Assembly (NCBI GenBank): GCA_038373865.1 | Contig: JAXGGA010001671.1 | Span: 80,161-144,160, forward strand | Reading direction: 5' to 3' | DNA: 64,000 bases | DNA from: Uloborus plumipes | Lineage: Eukaryota; Arthropoda; Arachnida; Araneae; Uloboridae | Shown: positions 1 through 10,300 of the stretch, one piece after another | How the letters are laid out: each line of letters opens with the position of its first letter | Position numbering within the stretch: position 1 is the first letter of the stretch | Program-made: the position numbers and the translations under genes | The notes under the pieces: model-generated | Databases searched by the model: none | What the model saw: the letters and a program-made list of their open reading frames with translations, nothing else | Told to the model about the DNA's origin: nothing

Positions 1-104
1 TGTGATTTTTCACTAATGTTTATTACTTATGTATGGTTTTATTATTACAACAAGGGCGTAGCTAGGGGGGTGCAGCTGCACCTCCCTAGATCAGAGCCAA
101 TGGG

Positions 105-119
105 AGGTCACTGTGACCT
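105..119. promoter_or_regulatory. AGGTCA-ctg-TGACCT palindrome (nuclear-receptor IR3-type site)
   Basis: Two perfect AGGTCA half-sites face each other with a 3-bp spacer, which is the consensus for steroid-receptor-type dimers such as ER. The match is exact, but function is not shown by sequence alone. A second copy lies at 485-499 in the opposite arm. Confidence 0.3.
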
Positions 120-484
120 CCCATTTTATTTATTTGACTTTTATGCTAATTTTTGGGAACTTTATATAAACTGCGTTATTATACTAGTATTGATTATTTT
201 TCAGAAAATGATAGTAAGCTTGCCTGTTTTTGAGGAGAAAATTTGTAATTTACCGAATGAAACTCAGAACTTTACTGAATGATTAAAAAATAAATAAATA
301 AAATACAAGAATGCATACTTATCTATGTCTACCAAAAGAGACGTGAGGCATCACGAAAATAAATAAATTAATTAAAGGAAAAAAGAAAAATAAATAAATA
401 AAATAAAGAAGTTCAGATTTGCAATACTGTCTCACTGTTTTCAAATTTCATCAGCCAATTTGTATCGGATAAGAACTTTTTGGG

Positions 485-499
485 AGGTCACAGTGACCT
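485..499. promoter_or_regulatory. AGGTCA-cag-TGACCT palindrome (second IR3-type site)
   Basis: This is the mirror copy of the site at 105-119, in the right arm of the same foldback. It differs only in the spacer, as expected for an inverted repeat. Confidence 0.3.
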
Positions 500-556
500 C
501 CTATTGGGGTGCTACTGCTTGCACCCCCCTAACGTGAGTCCTGGCTACGCCCTTGT

Positions 557-1513
557 AATTACAATACTTATTTATTCCTGATTTTAAATATTTTTTGTAA
601 CAGTTATTTGTACCAAGTAAGGTTTCATTTATAAATATTAATTTAAGCGCTTGACCATTAAAAAAACATCAAAGAAATTATAAAAAGATGTCTGTGGCAC
701 TTTTGCGTCCAGGACGCATTGCATGAAGACTTGAAATTTGGTACCAGATTACTTCAAGCACTGGTGATTTACACCACAGAGCTTTTTTTTTTTTTAACCT
801 TTTGGATCCGGGCTGTTTTTTATTAATTTTTCTTTTGACGCAGGTAGTACGACAGTTGAACCACAGATTTCTTTTCCATTGAAAAGAGAAGGTATAAACT
901 GTCATACCAGACGTACGAAACCTTGGAAAAATCCCCGACTCCAAAGGGTTCGAGTGAAAATCTCAACCCCGTCCCCTAAAAAAAAAATAGTTACGGTACA
1001 TCATGTGTACCGCCTGGCTCCTAAAGGTTAACGTTCACATTAGTTTTTCTTAATCTTTTTTTTTTTCTTTTTGCTTTTGCCCTGTAAAAAGGATGAAAAA
1101 TTTCCCAACCATCTAAATATTGTCATTTGAAAAACCTTTTTTCTGTGTTAGATTAAGTGCATTTCAATTTAGGGTTTTCAATCTAGCGTGGTCATAGGTG
1201 ACTGGTATATCAAAAAAGTGGGGGGTCGAAGATTTGTGAGAGCAGGGAGGGGAGGGGGTAGATGGGCAACTATCCTAATATACTTTTTCTTGGGTTAACT
1301 ATCGGACTTCAAAAGCAATTTGATTAAAACCTACTCCAAAATTTGGGACAGATGGCCAGAGTAGACATTCATCATTTCAATACAAAGCATCAAACCGAAT
1401 GCCATAGCCATTTGGGTGAATTTTATTCCCCCCCCCCTCGACATTTTTTCGTACATATTAAAAACGCTGGAAATGGCTGCATGCCCTCTTGCAGTCATTG
1501 TATATTTTATGCC
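557..1513. other. Non-coding stretch, nothing recognised
   Basis: AT-rich DNA with short homopolymer runs and a C tract near 1430. The short ORFs here show no family resemblance or splice context. Confidence 0.5.
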
Positions 1514-1517
1514 CTCT

Positions 1518-4500
1518 GGGCAATTCCACGTCAAATCAATCAAAAAAAATAAGTTTTTGACCCGACCATCTCCGATTTTCACAAAATTTGGTATGAAGGA
1601 CACATATGGCAAGATAAGTAATTCTGCAAATTTTTAGATTTTTATTGTAAAAATTATACGAAATACAGGGCTGTAAAAAAGCGTAAAAAGTGCGAAAAAA
1701 GCAAAAAGTTGTCACATTCCAATGACCGTAACTTTTCTCCTAATCATAGCAGAATAAAAACTTAAATGCCGTTGCAAAGCTGAAGAATGGAGCTTTCTTT
1801 TGATATATTACATGACTTAATTGCGACAGGTTAAGGTTTCAAGGTCATTCACCGTGACTTTTGACCTTGAATATCTCAAAACACGCCCCCTTAGAATTTC
1901 TTCAAAAAAATATATTTTATAGCTCCAACACTATACTTCCACTATACCAAAACTTAGGCTGGCACCGCAATGGCAAGGTACTCAAAAAAAATCAGGAATG
2001 TTTACATGTTTTACATTAGGAACTCCGTATGTCAAGTCAGTCATTTTCTCGACATCACCATTTTCGATTTTAATGAAATTTGGTGTGAAGGACACATACA
2101 GCAAGATAAGTAATCCTGCAAATTTCTTTATTTGTATTGTAGAAATTGCGCAAAATACATTACTGTAAAAAAACGTTAAAAAGTGCAAAAAACACGAAAA
2201 CTTGTAACATGCAAATGCTTGTAACTTCTCTTCTAATTACAGTAGAATAAACGTTCAAAAACCAATGTAAAGCAAAAGAATAAAGCTTTCTATTGATATA
2301 CTACATCACTTTTTTAAAGAAAGGTTAAGGTTGAACATCTTAAAAGACACTACCTTAGAATTTCTTGGGAGAAAAAGTATTTTATAGCTCTAACACTATT
2401 CTTCCACTGAACCAAAACTTAAGCTGGCACCACAATAAAAAAAGTACTATTAAGACAGTTTACATATTTTTCTTAAATGTTTTACATTACTTCTCTCCTA
2501 CTAAAATTTTTTTATGTGTTATTCCTGAAATATGTATATTTTCACAAATGAACAGGTTTCTCAAATAAGGACTAGAATGTAAAAACAATTTTATTTGATA
2601 AACATAATTTTTATCTGTAATTAGTAACAAATCTTGGAAATCAAAAACTGCAAGTTTTAGCCAATGACAATTACGATAACAACGATCAAAACAAAGATGT
2701 ACTCAAACTCAAGTGAATACAAGGTTGAAACAGTTTTGTTAAATCCAATAGAACTGGATATAGAGGATTTTCACGGCTATGTTGTAGTGGTGCATGATAA
2801 GCATTGGTGGACTGGCTGTGTTTTGGATGTGAATATTCTTACAGAAAAAGTCAAAGTAAGTTTTTTGCACCTACATGGACTATCTGAGTCATTCTTTTAC
2901 CCACGGAAGCCAGATATTTTGGAAATGGACAAAACATCAGTAGTTGCGAAGGTTGACTTACAAACTGAAAGTGGTCTGACATATACTATCGAGCAAAGAG
3001 AAATGGAGATAGTCACCGAAAAGATGGCCTCACTTTCTTGAGGTCTGAAATGTTATTAACTAAAGTGCTTCAGTACGTGTAGGTATGAAAAATATTTTCA
3101 AAGGTGACACAATATCAGCCAGTAAGATGTGGAAAGCTTAAAATTATCAAATAATATCTGCAGAACTGTAAGCAGGATGTATATACCTGTTAACTGTACA
3201 ATGCCTATCCACTGTGGAGCCAGGCCTTGCTTCTTTTTCTTTTTCGAGGGATTACATTGAAGTCTTGTAATTAGAATTTCTGGTGAGTAATGCAATAATA
3301 AAACTACTTTTTTTCTCAAAATAATTCGAGGCTACTTAATTAGTTGTTATAGAGCTTTAACAGATAATTTTATTAATGTTGGAGCAGAATTTCTAACATT
3401 GGTTGTTAAAAAAAACTGCCTCTATACGGAAAGCTTTGTCGTTGGCTAAAACTTACAGTTTTTGATTTCCAAGATTTGTTACTAATTACAGATAAAATTA
3501 TGTTTATCAAATAAAATTGGTTTTACATTCTAGTCCTTATTTAAGAAACCTGTTCATTTGTGAAAATACACATATCTCAGGAATAACACATAAAAAAATT
3601 ATAGTAGGAGAGAAGTAATGTAAAACATTTAAGAAAAATATGTAAACTGTCTTAATTGTACTTTTTTATTGTGGTGCCAGCTTAAGTTTTGGTTCAGTGG
3701 AAGAATAGTGTTAGAGCTATAAAATACTTTTTCTCCCAAGAAATTCTAAGGTGGTGTCTTTTAAGATGTTCAACCTTAACCTTTCTTTAAAAAAGTGATG
3801 TAGTATATCAATAGAAAGCTTTATTCTTTTGCTTTACATTGGTTTTTGAACGTTTATTCTACTGTAATTAGAAGAGAAGTTAAAAGCATTTGCATGTTAC
3901 AAGTTTTTGTGTTTTTTACAGTTTTAACGTTTTTTTACAGTAATGTATTTTGCGCAATTTCTGCAATACAAATAAAGAAATTTGTAGGATTACTTATCTT
4001 GCTGTGTGTGTCCTTCACACCAAATTTCATTAAAATCGAAAATGGTGATGTCGAGAAAATGACTGACTTGACATACGGAGTTCCTAATGTAAAACATGTA
4101 AACATTCCTGATTTTTTTTGAGTACCTTGCCATTGCGGTGCCAGCCTAAGTTTTGGTATAGTGGAAGTATAGTGTTGGAGCTATAAAATATATTTTTTTG
4201 AAGAAATTCTAAGGGGGCGTGTTTTGAGATATTCAAGGTCAAAAGTCACGGTGAATGACCTTGAAACCTTAACCTGTCGCAATTAAGTCATGTAATATAT
4301 CAAAAGAAAGCTCCATTCTTCAGCTTTGCAACGGCATTTAAGTTTTTATTCTGCTATAATTAGGAGAAAAGTTACGGTCATTGGAATGTGACAACTTTTT
4401 GCTTTTTTCGCACTTTTTACGCTTTTTTACAGCCCTGTATTTCGTACAATTTTTACAATAAAAATCTAAAAATTTTCAGAATTACCTATCTTGCCATATG

Positions 4501-4576
4501 TGTCCTTCATACCAAATTTCGTGAAAATCGGAGATGGTCGGGTCAAGAAGGTGATTGATCTGACGTGGAATTGCCC
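1518..4576. mobile_element. 3.06-kb long-arm foldback element with an ORF in the loop
   Basis: The left arm (about 1518-2671) and right arm (about 3436-4576) are near-identical inverted copies starting GGGCAATTCCACGTCA, flanked by CTCT on both sides (1514-1517, 4577-4580). Each arm is itself two diverged tandem units of roughly 470 bp, recognisable by the shared 'aaatttggt-tgaaggacacata' block. The loop (about 2672-3435) holds a 125-codon ORF. Each arm carries TCAAGGTCA and its inverse (1839-1847, 1862-1870), monomeric FTZ-F1/ERR-type motifs. No transposase is present, so the element is non-autonomous. Confidence 0.85.
2664..3041 (+). CDS. 125-codon ORF in the foldback loop; possible Tudor/SH3-like barrel domain
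   Basis: The ORF occupies most of the single-copy loop between the arms. After a low-complexity start, the core reads DFHGYVVVVHDKHWWTGCVL, then a KVKVSFLHLHG strand, SFFYPRKPDIL, and a final beta-rich segment ending near MEIVTEK. The order 'Y-V-aliphatic, aromatic-W-G, V-K-V-F-H-G, F-Y-P-P-D' resembles a small beta-barrel module at the C-terminus of many uncharacterised, probably transposon-encoded proteins of cnidarians and arthropods (family recollection, not a search). The first methionine codons overlap the arm end, so the real start is unclear. It could be the last exon of a captured host gene or the remnant of the autonomous element's protein. No polyadenylation site or splice context was established. 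Confidence 0.5.
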   Translation: MTITITTIKTKMYSNSSEYKVETVLLNPIELDIEDFHGYVVVVHDKHWWTGCVLDVNILTEKVKVSFLHLHGLSESFFYPRKPDILEMDKTSVVAKVDLQTESGLTYTIEQREMEIVTEKMASLS

Positions 4577-5437
4577 CTCTCTAGATGGCTCACTCCAAAT
4601 GTTGGAAACTACAGCATCAAGGTCAAAAAAGCACATTTTAAAAAAATCTCACGTCATTTTCTGTTCACCACAGGCCCCAAAGCAGAATACTGCTAAATTT
4701 GAAACGTACGTCGCAGAACAGATATCTGAACTGCAGAACAATTCTGTTCAAATGTGAGGGAAAATTCTGAAAATTTTCTGCAGAAATGTGTAGAATTTCT
4801 GCAGAAAAGGCAGTTTTCTAACTAAAGATACAATTTTGCTGAAATTCAGAACAATTTCTGGATTTCTTCAAATTAAAAAATAAAATAAATTTCTGCAAAT
4901 TATGTTTATTAGGCATAAAATCAAAAGTTTGCGACAATTGCATGAACTTTAAAATTACTTCAAGCTGGACAAAATCTGCAGAATTTGCACAAAATTACAT
5001 GTTTAGTAAAAATATATTTGCAGAAAATTATGTTTGACTACACCTGTTTTATGCCCCTTAAGCGTCCTGCCTCCGAGACTTGGTCTCATTATTGGCCATG
5101 TGCTGTTATTCTGAGTGAAAACATTGCTTCTAATGCGGTGTCAAAGCATTCAGAGCTCTTTGATGTTTGGAGGAGCAGACATAGTGAAGGGTTTTACATT
5201 TTCTGTCAAGAATGTGTGGCTGGAATTTTAATTTCAGGCTTTTTTCTGCAGTAAGACTGAGTACTGAACAAATACTCCTTTCATAGTCCTGTATGAAACC
5301 GTTTTGATTTCAGGATCATGGTTTTTGAAAACGGTCATGTTTTGTGTACTATACAGTGCTTGAAGTACTTGCAGAACAATTTTGGTCAAATGATTTTACG
5401 TTGCAGAACATCACAAAGTATTCTGCTTTGGGGACTA
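4577..5437. other. Intergenic stretch rich in short CTGCAGAA-type words
   Basis: Words such as 'ttctgcaga' and 'gcagaacaat' recur irregularly between 4700 and 5420, suggesting an old decayed repeat. No coding feature is supported. Confidence 0.4.
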
Positions 5438-6154
5438 CAGGGATGAAAATCTTTCGCGATTTTCCACTCTTTTTATTTTTTCTTTCTTTCCACGATCTAA
5501 AAGTTAATGTTGCATCATATTTAGAAAAAAATATATGTTTTCATTTGTTGTTAAAATAAAGCATGAAATGAGTTGATTTAAAGTAGTAGCGGTTGAAATT
5601 ACTTCCGACTTCCAAAATAATGGAAACGTTTTTAGGATGCAGTAAGATTGAATCCACAAGGATGAAATGCAATTATCGGCGAACTATGTACTCTATTTTG
5701 GCATGCTGCCAAAAACATACGTTTCCGTTGTAGGAGGTAGAAATTAAGAAAATTCAGCAAAAATATTCGAGATCTTAGTTAAAAAAATCGTGAGAATTAT
5801 TTTGATCTTTAAAATTTATTAAAATAACTAAAGACCATGAAATATTAATTAGAATTCATTTCTTGAGATACAAGTGTCTAATTCATTTAAAATTACAACC
5901 CTCCCCCACCCACCAATTTTTTTTCTGCATTGTTTTCTATGACTTAAAAAGATAGAAATAGGAAATGAGCAAAAAAAAATTTTTTTTAATAAATAAAAAG
6001 CTTTTAATCTTCTGTTTTCACGTTCGATTTCACAGTACAAATTAAGAGGAAATCTCGCATGACTAATTTTGCATAGTATTTTTAAAAAAACCTATCCAAG
6101 TGTTGAGCCACATAATTTTTCCTCTTTTTTGACTTTGAGTTGTTTTCATCCCTG
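5438..6154. mobile_element. Candidate hAT-like MITE with short termini
   Basis: It starts CAGGGATGAAAA and ends TTTTCATCCCTG, a 12-bp perfect terminal inverted repeat with the CAGGG start common in hAT elements. Flanking 8-mers do not match, so the pairing of ends is uncertain. The interior is non-coding. Confidence 0.4.
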
Positions 6155-7241
6155 TCATCAATGCAGACAAAATATTAAGAGTGGATAACAATCACAAAGT
6201 AATGTTTTAAAACTAATTTTATAATTGTCTTTATCATTAAATTAAATTTTTACATTTCCTTCGAAAAAGAAAGTTCTGCTACACAGGCGCACATTTAATG
6301 CTACATTAAAATGCGAAATTAGAGACAATCATGGCGACAATGCTAGTATTTCTAACTACTTAAAATTTCTACGGACGCCACCATTCAAACTGAACCACGG
6401 GTTCACCAGGTTGAATGGAATAAAGTTCAAAATGAAAACTTAACAATAATTTTAATATTCTTCAAAATATTTTACCATTTCCTTTTAAACAGCTTAATTC
6501 AAAAGACAAAGTTCTTCCAAAATTCAAAGTAACAACAAAAATAATACACTAACATTCTCACTGTTTCCACTCACAGAAAAGTAGAAAGTAAAACATAAAA
6601 TTCTCGCAAGCATGAATTAATAATTAAAATGTAATATTATTTTGCAATTTTAAACAGCTAGCTTAAAACTTAAATTTTTAGCAACCTAGCAAAAAAATTT
6701 GTCCACACGATAAGTGACCTACATATATATAACTGAAAAGTTCATTACACCATCCTCATTTTTATGAAGGTTGATGAGTTCTTTTGACGGAATTCATTAA
6801 TTTTTATTCAGGGAGGAATGTTGTCTTCCGTTTAACGAGTATTTATAGGAACTTTTTTGTACTCACCAGTATTTTATGAAACTCCCCCCCCCCCATTAGG
6901 GGCTTTTTAAGAACTATATCCCATTAAGGGATCACAATGGCATATTTTGCGCATTATGACTGGAAATGATCTGAAATGTGGCTACAAGGTACATGTGAAA
7001 TACTCCAAGGAACATTCCGCAATTGATTTAGCCTTAAAAAGAGCAACCAATTTGAACTGCTTGGAAACTACGGGATGTCACAATTCTGTTTGCAACTGCA
7101 GGGGGGTGGACATTGTGGACTATAGCCGCAGCCTCAATAGTATACAGTAGAGTGCCTTAATAGAGTTCTGCACAGGTTCAGCTAGTGAATACATAAATTT
7201 AATACCAGAGAAGAAGGTAATGAATATATAAATAAACTTAC
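6155..7241. other. Downstream of the last recognised exon; no terminal exon seen
   Basis: I looked on the minus strand for an AG acceptor followed by an open phase-0 frame to a stop and found no convincing one. The region is AT-rich with a C tract at about 6884-6894. Confidence 0.4.
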
Positions 7242-7349
7242 ATTCTGGCGAATTTGCATGCTTTGTCTTCTGCTGTTTAAAATTTGACCAATTTTAAAGT
7301 GGAGCTGCTCCATCAGAAAATTACTTTCTGCTGTATAAGGCAGTTGATC
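7242..7349 (-). CDS. Host gene exon J: predicted helix, most downstream exon found
   Basis: This exon is exactly 36 codons in phase 0-0, with acceptor TTCTTTTTCAACAG and donor GTAAGTTTA. It reads DQLPYTAESNFLMEQLHFKI then GQILNSRRQSMQIRQN, an amphipathic helix probably able to pair. The donor shows that at least one further coding exon lies downstream (lower coordinates). None was recognised between 1 and 7241, so it probably lies beyond the left edge. Confidence 0.85.
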
Positions 7350-10300
7350 CTGTTGAAAAAGAAAACAATTTGACTGAATCATAATTAAGGAAGCAAAACA
7401 CTGATGATCGGTAAAATTGCTAGATCTGCTTTAGAGACTTAACATAACAAGTATGCAAAAACAAAATTGATTATCAAATTTTAAGTATTTCCTGGTAGAG
7501 ATGAGCAATGTTGCTCTTTTTAATGATTAGTTCATCAGCGGATCGCTCATTGCTTTGACCCGCACATTGAACTCATTCATTTAAAGAGTGGCAGGTGATT
7601 GCTTTGCGAAAATTACTCACATCATCGACAAAGTTTCATTGGATCAGTAATATGCATTTATGAAAAAGCTGCTAAAATTACACAAAAAGAACATGTGCCA
7701 AAAAAATCTTCATTAAAATATTTCACTTAGGTTTAGTTATTTAAACCAATTATTGTTCATTTTATAAGATACTTTACAGTAACCGAGTGATAAGACACCT
7801 CTTTTCATGCAAAAGTCTCAGTTTTGGTTAAAGTATGGCAAAAAAATAAATACTAAAATTTATTTAATTTTATGTAGTCCCAAATTAAAATAACTTTCAA
7901 CTGTCAAACATATTAAAATAATTGCCAGCGGATTGAAATTGGCACAGGAACCAAATTTGCTCAAGGTAGGTATTTGATGCTGGCATTGGCATGTGTCCAA
8001 AAAGTAAAACATAATATACAGGGCTCGCATTCCCCCTAAAATTCCTAAAAAATTTCAGACCTCCTAAAATTCCTAAAATTGTACTAAAATTTTGTGGCAT
8101 TCCTAAAAAAATTATAAGTATTTACAGGAGCTGTTTAGGGGAATTTAAAATACCTTCTGAAAGTATTTTTTTTGCCAAAAGCAAACTTTTCCCTTAGTAT
8201 TTAATGTGATAAATAGATATTTTACAAAATATATCGTTAAAAACGCATTCTTCATACCATTTTTCATCTTAGGACAGACTTAAAATTCTTTCTCTTAAAA
8301 ACCAACTTTTTTACTTTAAAACAGCTGTTTCACCACTCTACCTGAATGAAACACCACTTGCTTGTGAAATTTTTGGCTTTAAGCTGTTTCTTACACGCCT
8401 ACGCTCAATAATTTGCGAATTTCGCAATCTGTTTGCATCCGCCTCTATAAAACTCGTTCGTTTTAGTTTACTGTGTAAATTCACCACTTGGACATTGATA
8501 ATTTTATTTGTACCATTAGTTTGAACCTTGTTTAATTTTATTTTGTTTATAGATTATTTGTAGGCTCGTCATTCAATGTCAACTCATTCAAAAATGTCAT
8601 TCCTGTTGCATCTGAATCAGTTCAAATTATGAGCATTCTTAAAAAGTAGCATTTCTTTTCTATCAAACTTTGTTTTTGGCTCAAAAAAAAGTTTGGAAAT
8701 TTTTGGGAATCCAACAGATCATTTAAAAACTTAGTAAACTTAGTCAACTGTTGTAAAAAGATGTGACTTGTACTAAGCCAATGATTTCTTTTCCTTACTT
8801 TCATTTTCTATTTAAAATCAGGGTTATTATTTCAATTATAGTTATCAATTATTCCTACAGTTCTTTAAAATTTTTACTTAACAGTTTTTTTTTCCCACCA
8901 TTTGCATACTTTCTCTGCTCTTCAAAATGCATTAACTTATCATGTGTTATTTATTGGGAGTTTAAGGTAGCATACATAAAATTGTAGCCGCAGCTTAATT
9001 TGCTATTCAGAAATGTTTACACTACTTCAAATATCACAATACTCTTGAGGGGAAAGGGAGGCAGAGTTGAAAAGCAAACATATTATGGGCTTTTGACAAT
9101 TCATAGATCACTACTGGTTTCAAATCAAAAGATTGTTGTAGGTCTGAAGAACTTTATGCAAAGGAAACTTTTCTGGTAATTGAGAAACTGAAGAAAAATA
9201 TGAACAAGCAGGGTGTTTTTTTTTATGGATAATCTTAAAACTTTGAAATGAAAGTGCATTTAGCGCAGCTACTAGAATTTATAAACCTGTGGAATGATAA
9301 TATCATGCCACATGCAGAACATTTCACACATTAAGATTTTCTAAAGTTGTTCGGCAATGGAAAATCAATGGTTTTTAGTTTTTTTACATTATATTTAACA
9401 TGGGGGGGGGGGGGAAGAAAATTACTATCTAAAACTTGTTCGATAACCAAGATGGTTTTCGATTCGTAACATTGAAAATAACAGGCCACACTGGTTAACT
9501 TCACGAACTGTTTTCTAGGCACTGCTATTTTACTAGATAAAAAGAAAAATGAAAAATAAAAAACTTCAAAACAAATTTGTTAGAAAAAAAGGAATAAATT
9601 TGCAGATTCGTTGAAATAACAAAAATATTAATGAGTTCAAAGAATGAATACAGTCGACGCTTGTTATAACGACCACTTGTTAAAAAGACCATCCTAATAT
9701 AACGACCGGTGAGAAATCCCCCAACTGTATTCCAATATACTCTAAGTTCTATCTCTTAAAGCAACCACTCGTTATAAAGACCGTTTTCTGTAGGACGGAG
9801 ACGGTCGTTATATCGAGCGTCGACTGTATTATATCTGGGTCTAGTGAAATCAAGTTTTAAAACAGCTGTAGAAAGCTGCTGCAGTTATAACATTATCGAG
9901 GTTATTGTTGAACAGGATTAATATCTGTAGAAGCTGGTCAACTGAAAAAATTTTGAAAACACATCTGCGAGTTAAAATACCGCCTGGCTTTTGAACATGT
10001 TATATAACATTAACCCATTAATGCCTAGCGTCCCTTTTTAGGGACGGTCCAAAAAGTGTTTGAATTGACCAAAAATGAACATTTCAACCAAATAATAATG
10101 TTCAATTATTACTGTGGTATTGTTTCAATTCACTACTAACAGATTGCAGCACATAATCATTGTAAAGTGTGTTCTGTAGCCGTGTAACCAGTATACGAAG
10201 TATCTTTGGAAAAAAAATGTCAGGCATTAATGGGTTAAAACATTGTTTCTTTTTTGTTTTAACTTTTTTTTGTGGAAATATTTGAAGGTTGTGATTTATG

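Larger units (their letters stand above)
51..556. mobile_element. Foldback / hAT-like MITE with two IR3 palindromes
   Basis: The ends are inverted copies built around AAGGGCGTAGCYAGG, followed in each arm by a GGGGGGTGCA tract and a GGAGGTCAC-GTGACCTCC palindrome. Flanks TATTACAA (43-50) and AATTACAA (557-564) agree at 7 of 8 bases, as expected for a hAT-type duplication. The interior is AT-rich and non-coding. The two palindromes (105-119 and 485-499) have the form AGGTCA-N3-TGACCT. Confidence 0.7.

Noticed and set aside
678..944. 88-codon minus-strand ORF as a terminal exon of the host gene
   Set aside because: No acceptor in the right phase precedes it, and the lysine run comes from a T homopolymer.
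1518..4576. Assembly artefact explaining the large palindromes
   Set aside because: The arms differ by scattered substitutions and have matching target-type flanks, which a duplicated-read artefact would not show.
6947..7150. 67-codon plus-strand ORF with several cysteines as a zinc-binding protein
   Set aside because: The cysteine spacing fits no known finger, and the frame lacks start context or splice partners.
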